A stretch of 13,850 nt of DNA from CAVWCW01 sp963753615 (GCA_963753615.1 CAVWCW010000025.1:1-13850); one strand, 5' to 3'; counted from the stretch's first letter, positions 1 through 6,407 are shown. Notes: a model not told the origin generated them from the sequence alone. A program made the numbers and translations.

Positions 1-500
1 TGAAATGCTGCTTTCACCCGCCGAAGAATGGTGGCGTCCCCAATTATTCATCAACCAGATACTCTCCCAACTCAACACCAAAGAGGCCTGCGCAGCACAT
101 TCCTAGTTGCTCCCCTCTGTGGTGCCACCGCAGACGAGTTTGTTCTGATCAATCAGTTCCCACTCGACCCACACCACTGGCGCTGACCCCCATGGGCGAG
201 GCACGGCAGCGCTCGGCCTGACCGTCAGAATCCGTCCCAAATCGCCTTCGCTTGCGGACCATTTCCCGGCTCCAGAGGCTGGGATTCCGGCCGATATCGC
301 GTCGCAGGCAGGTTGACGGCTGCCTGACGACCGGAGGATACCCGATGGATCAGGGATCTGGGGGGAAAGGGCGTTTATGCGCCTATACTCAACGCACAGC
401 GCGGTCGATCACCGGTGGCCAAGCTATCCGAGGGAAAGGCCGGTTTAGTGATCGTATTCAGTTAAATGGTGACCCCGATCGTTCTGTGACCCTGATCGTT
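1..500. other. Left-end region without a confident gene
   Basis: No gene can be assigned with confidence. Two short plus-strand frames overlap at the left edge. One is open from the window edge to a TAG at 104-106 and could be the C-terminus of a gene cut by the window; it contains the peptide PAEEWWRPQLFINQIL. The other runs from an ATG at 28 to a TGA at 184-186 (52 codons, ending FPLDPHHWR). I recognise neither and the two cannot both be real. From about 190 to 468 I see only non-coding-looking sequence. Composition is clearly less GC-rich than the housekeeping half of the window, which fits an accessory or transposon-scarred zone. Confidence 0.4.
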
Positions 501-502
501 CT
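469..502 (+). repeat. Tandem 17-bp duplication, TGACCCCGAT-type
   Basis: Two adjacent 17-base units (469-485 and 486-502), both of the form GTGACCCYGATCGTTCT, differ at a single base. The unit shares TGACCCCGAT with the tandem repeat at 608-637. It lies immediately before the transposase remnant, so the two repeats bracket it. Short repeats of this type commonly accompany RAYT transposases (family knowledge); the link here is inferred from position and similarity. Confidence 0.6.
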
Positions 503-610
503 GTATGCGACTGGCGCCTACAGCTACAGCGAGATAGCGGAGTACTTCGGCATCCACCTGGCAACGGTAGGCAGAGTGTTTAGGGGGCGATGCTGCGATG
601 CGCGACCTGA
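501..610 (+). pseudogene. RAYT-type transposase C-terminal remnant
   Basis: A stretch of about 28 codons (501-584) encodes YATGAYSYSEIAEYFGIHLA followed by TVGRVFRG. This is the helix-turn-helix tail typical of REP-associated tyrosine transposases (Y1/IS200-like). The HUH catalytic part is absent upstream, so this is only the end of the gene. After RG the original frame is lost in a run of G. Shifting by one base gives a tail read as AMLRCAT followed by a TGA at 608-610, the usual kind of ending for these proteins. The stop codon lies at the first base of the downstream TGACCCCGATTCC repeat, so gene end and repeat are joined as in intact elements. It is not functional. Confidence 0.6.
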
Positions 611-637
611 CTCCGATTCCCGTGACCCCGATTCCCC
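608..637 (+). repeat. Tandem 15-bp repeat, TGACCCCGATTCCC-type
   Basis: Two adjacent 15-base units (608-622 and 623-637), TGACTCCGATTCCCG and TGACCCCGATTCCCC, differ at two positions. They follow the stop codon of the transposase remnant and share their core with the repeat at 469-502 and with a minus-strand copy at 4240-4260. They probably represent the dispersed repeat that the transposase family acts on; that role is inferred. Confidence 0.55.
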
Positions 638-907
638 GTTCTCCACGGTGCCCGTTTTATCCCAAACAGGTCGGTGGATGACCGATTCGGGATTGGCCTA
701 TCGATATCTCTGGTCTATCGTTTTAAGGGTAACCTTAAGCCTGTCGATCCGAAATCATCACCGGAGCCCTGTGGACCCGGCGGACGGCCTCAGGTCTTGG
801 CCCTTGGTGCTGGTGAATTATCGGCCTTCCGCTATCCTCGGGGAGGCGCAGGAAAACAGCCTTTCCGGGCCGTCTACCGCGGCAGCTGAAGCAGCGACGG
901 AGACAGC
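611..907. other. Intergenic region upstream of the DUF1538-ankyrin gene
   Basis: Apart from the end of the tandem repeat, no coding sequence is convincing here. Long frames cross it but have no recognisable content. It must hold the promoter of the gene that starts at 908, yet I find no good -35/-10 pair. The only clear structure is the inverted repeat at 723-738. Confidence 0.4.
723..738. repeat. Inverted repeat TTAAGG-GTAA-CCTTAA
   Basis: Perfect 6-base arms (TTAAGG at 723-728, CCTTAA at 733-738) are separated by four bases, about 170 bases before the GTG of the DUF1538-ankyrin gene. It could be a protein-binding site for a dimeric regulator or a chance palindrome. It has no following T-run and is not a terminator. 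Confidence 0.3.
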
Positions 908-2299
908 GTGGATTTTTTCAAGATCTTTTTCGACACCCAGACTCTCCTCGATACGCTGATGGGTACAATCTGGGATGTCTTGCCCATCGTGGTCCTGATA
1001 CTCTTATTCCAATACCTGGTTATTCGGCGGCCCCTCCCGCACCCGAGAAAGATCCTCCTCGGATTCATCTATGTGCTGATAGGTCTGGCCTTTTTTCTCG
1101 AAGGCTTGGAAATGGCACTGTTCCCGTTGGGTAAGCTCATGGCCCAGCAATTGACCAGCCCCGAATTTATTTACGGTGCCGGAGCGGCTGTGCTGGAATC
1201 CGTACGCTGGCAGGATTACATCTGGGTTTACCTGTTCGGTACCGCCATCGGGTTCTCGTGCGTAATCGCCGAACCAGCGCTGATTGCGGTCTCTTACAAG
1301 GCGGAAGCCGTCTCGGGCGGTGCAATCCGGAGTTTGGGCTTGCGGGTGGCTGTCGCTATCGGTGCCGCCGCAGGAGTCACCCTCGGCACCTTCCGGATCG
1401 TTACCGGCATGCCGCTCCACTACTTCATCATAGCGGGCTACGTCGTAGTGATTATCCAAACCATTTTCGCGCCGCGCCTGATCAGCGCCTTGGCATATGA
1501 CTCGGGAGGGGTCACAACCTCGACCGTCACGGTCCCCGTTGTGGCGGCCCTGGGATTGGGATTGGCCTCCACCATTCCCGGCCGCAGCCCACTGCTGGAC
1601 GGTTTCGGTATCATAGCGCTGACCGCCCTGTTTCCCATCATTACGGTCCTGGCATACGGTCAGATCTCACACTGGCGGGCCGGGCGTAACGCCTCGGTCG
1701 ACACCCCGCTTCACCGCGCCGCCTTCGACGGAGACAAGGTCCGAGCCGAACGTCTTGTTGTCCAGGGTGACGACATCAATGCCCGGGGAAGCACGGGAGG
1801 AACACCGCTGCACTACGCCGCATTTAAGGGCAATCTCCCGGTCGTGGAATTGCTGCTTGCCCACGGCGCCAAGATCAATGCCAAGAACCAGGACGGGCGG
1901 ACGCCGCTCCACCGCGCCGCCTTCATGGGCCGCAGGGACGTGGCAGAGACCTTGATCCGCCACGGAGCCAAGGTTGGGGCCCGAAACAGGGAGGGTCGAA
2001 CGCCGCTCCACCGCGCCGCATTCAAGGGCCACGTCGGTGTTGCCAAATTGCTAATCGATAGTGGCGCCGACGTCAACGCCAGAACCAAAGATGGGTCTAC
2101 ACCTTTGCACCGGGCCGCCGTAAACGCCCATTGGACGGCGGCGAAGCTTCTCCTCGAGCGCGGGGCCGACCTCAATGCCAAGAACAAGCGGGGGCTGACA
2201 CCCCTGGACGAGGCGGCCGCATACGGCCAGAAAAGATTCCTCGAAGTTCTGCGCGAAGCGAATGTAATGCGCCCTTCCCCTACCGATGATGACGAATGA
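908..2299 (+). CDS. DUF1538 membrane protein fused to six ankyrin repeats
   Basis: This inner-membrane protein has 463 residues. Residues 1-255 form one DUF1538 domain with about six or seven hydrophobic segments and the family's typical motifs: FLEGLEMALFPLG (63-75), VIAEPA (119-124) and AYDSGGVTT (196-204). A DUF1538 protein pair from Halomonas (UmpAB) was reported, as I recall, to exchange Na+ or K+ for H+; transport here is only inferred. Residues about 263-453 are six ankyrin repeats (TPLHRAA, GAxxNAxxxxG), followed by an acidic tail (DDDE). The predicted topology puts the repeats on one face of the membrane, where they could bind a partner or gate the channel. Other DUF1538 proteins usually come as two genes or as a double domain, so a single domain with ankyrins is odd. 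The GTG start has GGAG about six bases upstream. Confidence 0.85.
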   Translation: MDFFKIFFDTQTLLDTLMGTIWDVLPIVVLILLFQYLVIRRPLPHPRKILLGFIYVLIGLAFFLEGLEMALFPLGKLMAQQLTSPEFIYGAGAAVLESVRWQDYIWVYLFGTAIGFSCVIAEPALIAVSYKAEAVSGGAIRSLGLRVAVAIGAAAGVTLGTFRIVTGMPLHYFIIAGYVVVIIQTIFAPRLISALAYDSGGVTTSTVTVPVVAALGLGLASTIPGRSPLLDGFGIIALTALFPIITVLAYGQISHWRAGRNASVDTPLHRAAFDGDKVRAERLVVQGDDINARGSTGGTPLHYAAFKGNLPVVELLLAHGAKINAKNQDGRTPLHRAAFMGRRDVAETLIRHGAKVGARNREGRTPLHRAAFKGHVGVAKLLIDSGADVNARTKDGSTPLHRAAVNAHWTAAKLLLERGADLNAKNKRGLTPLDEAAAYGQKRFLEVLREANVMRPSPTDDDE

Positions 2300-2396
2300 G
2301 GCCGATGTGCGCAGCGGGTGCAGAAGGGAAAGCGGTCAGCGCGGACTGACAGTGACTAAGCAACGTCAGGTCTCGCACTTTAGTACGATGCGAAAA

Positions 2397-2423
2397 CCCG
2401 AGCCGCATGGACCCCGAGCCGCA
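2397..2423 (+). repeat. Short direct repeat CCCGAGCCGCA
   Basis: Two identical 11-base copies (2397-2407 and 2413-2423) lie in the gap between the DUF1538-ankyrin gene and the convergent membrane-protein fragment. The rest of that gap (2300-2446) shows no gene and no clear terminator. Confidence 0.35.
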
Positions 2424-2446
2424 GACAGAGTCGAGCCGAACCACGT

Positions 2447-2650
2447 TCAGCGGTGCCGCGCCTCCGAATGATCTGAGCCTGATTTGTCCGTGTCCCTAAG
2501 GTAGTGCCAAAGTCTACCCCCGTGCATGAGCATGTGGACGGCGGCGAGGCAGAGTGTCGTGTAGGCCGCCCAACGGTGGGGCACGAATCTTCGCAGTTCC
2601 AGCTGCGTCTGGATAAAGCCCAAGGTCCCCGTAGCGATCAGGGAGATCAG
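2447..2650 (-). pseudogene. C-terminal fragment of a membrane protein, cut by the IS91 remnant
   Basis: The minus strand is open for about 67 codons up to a TGA at 2449-2447. It encodes a hydrophobic segment (LISLIATGTLGF), a linker (RRFVPHRW), a second hydrophobic segment (AAYTTLCLAAVHMLMHG) and a charged tail (LRDTDKSGSDHSEARHR). Two membrane helices with several histidines near the membrane edge resemble the end of a b-type cytochrome or DUF4405-like protein, but this is only a resemblance. The reading frame loses sense at about 2650, exactly where IS91 transposase sequence starts on the other strand. The 5' part of the gene is therefore missing from this window and was probably removed by the insertion or a later deletion. 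It converges with the DUF1538-ankyrin gene. Confidence 0.55.
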
Positions 2651-3075
2651 CCTTCCACATGCTGTTCCTGGATGGGGTCTATGTCGTGGGGGCCAATAGG
2701 AAGGTCGAGTGGTTTCGCTGGGTGAGGGCCCCGACCACCACCAAGTTCGCCGAACTGACCCACACGATCGCGGAGCGTGTCGAGCACTTTCTGTAGCGCC
2801 AGGGTTTGCTGGAGTGCGACGCCGAGCAGCGCTTCCTGGCCGCCGAGGCCGCGGAGGAGGGGACGATGGATCAACTGATGGGCAACTCGATCACCTACCG
2901 CATTACCGTTGGGCCGCAGGCGAGCCGCAAGGTATTCACACTGCAAACCCTGCCGGCCAGCGAAGAGCCGTTCGACGACCCGGTGGGCCAAGTGGCAGGG
3001 TTCTCGCTGCATGCCGGCGTCGCCGCCAAGGCCCATCAACACCAGAAGCTATAACGGCTGTGCCGTTACGTTGCC

Positions 3076-3124
3076 CTACATGGATGTAGGTTACTTAGAC
3101 GCTTAGGGCAATTGCGTCTGCAGC
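3076..3124 (+). repeat. 49-bp palindromic insertion in the IS91 transposase
   Basis: This segment separates the codons for LCRYVA from those for (R)SAVSEQRL, which adjoin in intact relatives; removing 49 bases restores one frame. It holds two hairpins: CCTACAT/ATGTAGG around GG (3075-3090, its outermost base being host sequence) and AGACGC/GCGTCT around eleven bases (3097-3119). The core CATGGATG is matched by the insertion at 3278-3327 as CACGGATG on the opposite strand. Confidence 0.5.
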
Positions 3125-3204
3125 CGCTCGGCGGTCTCGGAACAGCGCCTGCCGCTCACGCCCGATGGCAACGTCCGCTACCAGCTCAAGACGCCCTACC
3201 GCGA

Positions 3205-3240
3205 AAGCTTGCCCCGCGAGCGCAGCGAGTGTTGTAGGCA
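3205..3240 (+). repeat. 36-bp in-frame insertion in the IS91 transposase
   Basis: Exactly 36 bases lie between CGCGA and TGGCACC. Without them the sequence reads YRDGTTHVIFEPLDF, the usual IS91 wording. The segment adds twelve codons in frame (SLPRERSECCRH-like) and contains GCGAGCGCAGCGAG. It has no strong hairpin and differs from the other two insertions. Confidence 0.45.
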
Positions 3241-3277
3241 TGGCACCACCCATGTCATCTTCGAGCCGCTGGATTTC

Positions 3278-3327
3278 GCCGCTCCTGCGCATCCTGCGCC
3301 CGTGGCATTAGTGCATCCGTGCACGCC
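3278..3327 (+). repeat. 50-bp palindromic insertion in the IS91 transposase
   Basis: About 50 bases separate the codons for EPLDF from those for IARLTALVPEPR; removing them joins the two frames into the normal EPLDFIARL. It contains a direct repeat (TGCGCATCC/TGCGCCCGT, imperfect) and a hairpin, GTGCA/TGCAC around TCCG (3311-3324). Read on the minus strand its core is CACGGATG, close to CATGGATG in the first insertion. Confidence 0.5.
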
Positions 3328-3636
3328 ATCGCCCGACTCACCGCCCTGGTGCCCGAGCCCCGGGCCAATTTGACGCGCTTCCATGGCGTATTTGCCCCCA
3401 ACAGTCGAGACCGCGCCTCGGTGACATCGGCGAAGCGGGGGAAAGGCGCCAAAGCCAAAGCCTTCGTGGAGAAGCAAGACAAAACGCCGGCGCTAAACGG
3501 GCGTCCGCTATCGCGGCCTAACAGACGCTCCTTTCACTCACAATTTTCCAAGTCGTTGTGTTGCTGCTTACTGTCAATGGAAGATAACAGGGGCAGGCCA
3601 TGAATCCTTTTTTGGCCGTCGCCAACACCTCATGCG

Positions 3637-4239
3637 CTAGGCTGTTTTGCCATGAAACACGATGCGCTGTCCCTCCGGCAGACACCTGACTCGGGTTAGC
3701 GACGCATAGGGGACTTCGAGCCGGAACATCGCCTGTGGTGGCGTCTCCAAAATCCGGCTGCAAATGATACGAATAACAGCGCCGTGGGCGACTACCAGCA
3801 GATGTTTGCCAGGGTTCCGTGCGATTAGGTCGTCCCAGGCCGCATGTACTCGTCTCTGGCATTCGAGCAGCGGCTCTGCACCCGGCGGCGTGTTGTTAAC
3901 CGGATCTTGGAAAAATTCCCAAAAGGCTTGGTGATGTTTCTCCTGCATGTCCTGGTAACTGACCCCTTCCCATTGGCCGAAAGCGATCTCTCTCAGTTCG
4001 GGTTCGACTTCGAGCGCCAAGCCGTGCCGGTCCGCCAATTCGGAGGCGAACTCCGCGCAGCGCTTGAGCGGCGAGGTAATGATCAAGTCCCAGGGGGCGA
4101 CCCCGTCGACCGTGGTCCGCATCTGTTGCCAGCCGGTCTCACTGAGAGGGTCATCCAGGGCGCCGCGAAAACGGTCTCCGCCGGCGGGTTCACCGTGGCG
4201 CAGGAGGTCGACGAAATGGGTTGAGTCGGTTGCGGGCAT
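3637..4239 (-). CDS. Histidine phosphatase (phosphoglycerate mutase-like) family protein
   Basis: This cytosolic protein has 200 residues from the chosen ATG. It has the branch-1 histidine phosphatase hallmarks: LLRHGE near the N-terminus (R14, H15 the phosphorylated His), TSPLKRC (R60), the acid-bearing REIAFGQWEG (about 92-101) and the second catalytic histidine in VVAHGAVIR (H152). FGxWEG wording and length fit alpha-ribazole phosphatase (CobC) or a GpmB-like phosphatase; no cobalamin genes are nearby, so the substrate is open. The frame extends ten codons further to a TTG at 4269, but those codons fall in a repeat-like stretch and the family starts just before the first beta strand, so I prefer the ATG at 4239. 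Neither start has a good ribosome binding site. It lies 143 bases downstream of the motor-like pair on the same strand and may be co-transcribed. Confidence 0.85.
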   Translation of the reverse strand: MPATDSTHFVDLLRHGEPAGGDRFRGALDDPLSETGWQQMRTTVDGVAPWDLIITSPLKRCAEFASELADRHGLALEVEPELREIAFGQWEGVSYQDMQEKHHQAFWEFFQDPVNNTPPGAEPLLECQRRVHAAWDDLIARNPGKHLLVVAHGAVIRIICSRILETPPQAMFRLEVPYASLTRVRCLPEGQRIVFHGKTA

Positions 4240-4260
4240 AGGAATCGGGATCAGATTCGA
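4240..4260 (-). repeat. TGATCCCGATTCC motif, copy of the left-end repeat
   Basis: On the minus strand this stretch reads TCGAATCTGATCCCGATTCC and then T. Its TGATCCCGATTCC matches the 608-637 unit at all but one base. It directly precedes the ATG of the histidine phosphatase gene, where it also remains open in frame up to a TTG. It may be a dispersed copy of the transposase-linked repeat that replaced the native leader; chance similarity is possible. Confidence 0.35.
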
Positions 4261-4382
4261 GCTGGTCAAGAGAAACTGAGAAACATCGTATACCCGGAAA
4301 GATATCGGCCGGCGTCAAATGGCTCCAGTTCGCCTCGAAAGCGGTCCGGAAAACAGCGGCGGTCTCGTAGCCTGAGCTGGAC

Positions 4383-5378
4383 TTACGGCTGCTGGGGTGC
4401 CGGCTCCGGGGTGCTTTCGGATTCTGTCGCCTCGGCATTTTCCCGATAGTAATAGTCGAAGCGGCTGTGCAGTTCGGAGGTGAATTTCCAGGCCTCATTA
4501 TAGGACAGCCCGCTGTTTTCGGGGAAGATCACCTTGATGTAGAGCCCGCCCGGGTGTTGGCCGTCGAGGCGCTCGAGTTCGCGCTCCAACTCGGCCCGAG
4601 TCAGGTCGCGGAAGCTCTCCTCCCCTTGGGGTCGGAAGGCGATCAGGGGTCGTCCCCCGGGCTTTGAGTACCGCACTTCCACCAGGAAGCGGCCGCGGGC
4701 CGAGCGGGCGGGCTTGATCAGCTTGTCGTATTTTTGCTTGAGGTCGGCGTATTCGGTCTCGGCATTGGCCAGCAGCAGGTCGGCCTCCCGGAGGCGGGCG
4801 CGGGCGCCGCTCAATTCCTGCTCCTGACTGCGGACGGTCTCGCGTAGCAGGTCCAGTTCCTGGCTGCTGCTGGCATAGCGGCCGCGCAGGCGCTCGTAGT
4901 CCTGCCGCAGTCCTTGCAGGGAGCGTTGGCTGACGCGGAAGCGGTCGCGCAGTTGCTCGTTTTCGCCGCTTAGCTGGCGGCTCAGAGCCATCAGGTCGTC
5001 GCGCTCGCCGCTCACCCGGGATAGCTGTCGCTGCTGGCTGGCGATGGCGATTTCCTGCTCCTCGCGCTGTTCCTCCAGGCGCATCACCTGCAGGCGCAGC
5101 ATGGACAACTCGTTCTCGGTGGCGATTAGCTGCAGGGTAAGGCTTTCTTTCTCTTCGCCGGTGGCCCGGGCCAGCGCGGCGGCACTGCGCTCGGCCTCCA
5201 TGGTAGCGCGCAGCTCGTTGACTAGCTCCATATTGCGAACCAGCAGCACCACCATGGCGAGCAGAAAGATCATCACGATCACCGTCATGATGTCGGTGAA
5301 AGAGGGCCAGAAGCTATCGTCCGCCGCGCTCTCTTGACGGCCTACCCGCAGGTCGACAAAGCCGCCGCCGAGGTTCAT
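4383..5378 (-). CDS. MotB/ZorB-like motor subunit with coiled coil and non-OmpA end
   Basis: This protein has 331 residues. A short cytoplasmic N-terminus leads into one membrane helix: SFWPSFTDIMTVIVMIFLLA (22-41), continuing to about 47. D29 aligns with the proton-binding Asp of MotB (SFTDIMT against YADFMTA). Residues about 48-220 are strongly predicted coiled coil, rich in Glu, Arg, Gln and Leu, probably periplasmic. Residues about 228-312 form a compact domain with LVEVRYSKPGG, an LTRAELERELERL helix and IKVIFPENSGLSYNEAWKFT. It has no OmpA peptidoglycan-binding motif; its strand-helix-strand order is closer to the ExbD/TolR periplasmic domain (inference). A Pro/Glu-rich tail ends the protein. 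Its ATG overlaps the stop of the upstream channel gene by four bases (ATGA) without its own ribosome site, so the two are translationally coupled. Confidence 0.75.
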   Translation of the reverse strand: MNLGGGFVDLRVGRQESAADDSFWPSFTDIMTVIVMIFLLAMVVLLVRNMELVNELRATMEAERSAAALARATGEEKESLTLQLIATENELSMLRLQVMRLEEQREEQEIAIASQQRQLSRVSGERDDLMALSRQLSGENEQLRDRFRVSQRSLQGLRQDYERLRGRYASSSQELDLLRETVRSQEQELSGARARLREADLLLANAETEYADLKQKYDKLIKPARSARGRFLVEVRYSKPGGRPLIAFRPQGEESFRDLTRAELERELERLDGQHPGGLYIKVIFPENSGLSYNEAWKFTSELHSRFDYYYRENAEATESESTPEPAPQQP

Positions 5379-6304
5379 TCGTCGGCGGGCAGGCGGAAGC
5401 CGGTGCGCAGCAGGCGCTTGAGCGCGCCCATGTCATCGGATAGGGAATGCACCTTGCTGCTGTAGGTGTCGAGGGTGTTGACCAGGTGCTGCTGGATCGC
5501 CTCGAAGCTGTGCTGGGAGTTCTCAATTTGGTTGACCAGGCTCTGCAGGGAGCGGATGAGACCGGAAAACTCGTACAGAATATTGTCCGCTTCGACCTGG
5601 AAGCGGGGCACCAGGTACTGGGCGGTGACCTGCTCGACGCCGGCGATCAGGTTGGTCTGTACGTCGTTGAGCTTGAGGTAGAAATAGCCGAAGTAGAGGT
5701 AGCAGACGATGGCGGTAATCGTGGTCGAAAGCGCCGTCGACATGCCGTGCACCACCATTCCCATGCCACCGACATTGACCGTCGATTCGAGCAGGTCCGA
5801 GGCCCCGATCAGGGCGATGGAGAGCGATACGATGGTGCCGAACACACCGGTCAGGATCAGGGTGTTGTAAATAAACTTCGGCAGGCTGTTGCGGGTGCTC
5901 TCGGCTGCCACCAGGGTCGAGGCCAGGGCGCCGTGATTGATCGGCGTATGCGCCTCGCGCAGCCGCTCCATGATGCGGTAGCGGCGGTAGATGATGGAAC
6001 GGTGGGGGATCCGGTACAGAGCGTCGTTGGGGACTTCTTCCAGGTTGTCGAGGAAGCGGCGCAGGGCTCGTTCTTCCCCGGCGTAGCTGAACAGGATACC
6101 GATCATGCGCAGCAGGCCGAGGGCGAACAAGGCGAGGATGGCGCCGTTGATGGCCAGTCCGGTGTAGGTGAGCTGGTTGCGGAAGTAGACGTCGTTGATC
6201 AGGTCCAGCTTCCAGTACAGAAGGCCGGCTCCAAGTCCTGCCAAAACCAGCATCCGCAACAGCACATTGCGGCTGAAATTCCGGCGTAGATGCAGACTTT
6301 CCAA
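5375..6304 (-). CDS. MotA/TolQ/ExbB-like proton channel subunit
   Basis: This inner-membrane protein has 309 residues and four predicted helices: about 13-32, 48-73, 145-168 and 185-212. The last two carry the family signature: LILTGVFGTIVSLSIALIGA (149-168) and VHGMSTALSTTITAIV (185-200), with small and Thr residues lining the presumed channel. The cytoplasmic loop (74-144) lies between helices 2 and 3 as in MotA, and the C-terminus (213-309) is helical, ending LRTGFRLPADE. MotA/TolQ/ExbB proteins form pentamers around two copies of a B partner and use ion flow to drive it; the coupled gene 4383-5378 supplies that partner. The start is a TTG with TGAGG nine bases upstream; the next Met (18) would remove part of helix 1. 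It resembles ZorA and GldL in size, but no Zorya helicase or gliding gene is present. Confidence 0.82.
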   Translation of the reverse strand: MESLHLRRNFSRNVLLRMLVLAGLGAGLLYWKLDLINDVYFRNQLTYTGLAINGAILALFALGLLRMIGILFSYAGEERALRRFLDNLEEVPNDALYRIPHRSIIYRRYRIMERLREAHTPINHGALASTLVAAESTRNSLPKFIYNTLILTGVFGTIVSLSIALIGASDLLESTVNVGGMGMVVHGMSTALSTTITAIVCYLYFGYFYLKLNDVQTNLIAGVEQVTAQYLVPRFQVEADNILYEFSGLIRSLQSLVNQIENSQHSFEAIQQHLVNTLDTYSSKVHSLSDDMGALKRLLRTGFRLPADE

Positions 6305-6337
6305 GTCGATCGGCCTCAGGCGGGGTTTAATCGGCGA

Positions 6338-6343
6338 ATTTTA
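6338..6343 (-). promoter_or_regulatory. Possible -10 for the motor-like operon
   Basis: The minus strand reads TAAAAT here, 34 bases before the TTG start of the channel gene and within the 150-base divergent gap. The hexamer 17 bases further upstream (CCGGAC) is a poor -35, so this is a tentative call that would need an activator or a TSS map. Confidence 0.3.
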
Positions 6344-6378
6344 CCACAATCGCCGGGGCTGTCCGGATGCCGCTGCCC

Positions 6379-6407
6379 TTGAATAGCGGGGCCTGGGCCG
6401 AAATAAT
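6379..6407 (+). promoter_or_regulatory. Sigma70-type promoter for the glycerate kinase operon
   Basis: TTGAAT (6379-6384), a 17-base spacer and AATAAT (6402-6407) match the sigma70 consensus at 4 of 6 and 5 of 6 positions. It points at the glycerate kinase start at 6455, giving a leader of about 40 bases that includes AGGAG at 6441-6445. Confidence 0.55.

Larger units (their letters stand above)
2653..3480 (+). pseudogene. Decayed IS91-family transposase
   Basis: Across three frames the sequence spells an IS91-type (Y2 transposase) middle to late region. In order it reads FHMLFLDGVYVVG, then a TAG at 2794-2796 where the family has Glu, ITYRITVGPQASRKVFTLQT, GQVAGFSLHAGVAAKA, a TAA at 3052-3054 within what should be KLER, LCRYVA, LTPDGNVRYQLKTPYR, GTTHVIFEPLDF, and IARLTALVPEPRANLTRFHG ending KRGKGAKAKA. 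The amino-terminal zinc-binding and HUH part and the extreme C-terminus are absent. Three extra segments (3076-3124, 3205-3240, 3278-3327) interrupt otherwise well preserved coding sequence; the first and third shift the frame. It cannot make an active enzyme. Neither IS end is recognisable. Confidence 0.85.

Noticed and set aside
1680..2260. The evenly spaced DNA repeats in the ankyrin region as a CRISPR or satellite array
   Set aside because: The 99-base period equals 33 codons and the repeats stay in frame, so they are explained by ankyrin coding.
3541..3580. TTGACA on the minus strand (3577-3572) as a promoter
   Set aside because: No acceptable -10 lies 16-18 bases downstream and the only sequence it could drive is the antisense of a dead transposase.
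4190..4498. Minus-strand frame of 102 codons bridging the motor pair and phosphatase genes
   Set aside because: Most of it overlaps the two supported genes in another frame and the unique part has no recognisable content or ribosome site.
5447..6289. Long plus-strand open frame (280 codons) antisense to the channel gene
   Set aside because: It is the mirror of a convincing membrane protein, has no recognisable domain or ribosome site, and its Val/Glu/Gly-rich content is typical of GC-rich antisense frames.
4383..6304. Zorya defence system (ZorA/ZorB)
   Set aside because: The pair resembles ZorAB in layout, but the B partner lacks an OmpA-like end and no ZorC, ZorD or ZorE gene is adjacent; the neighbours are a phosphatase and a glycerate kinase.
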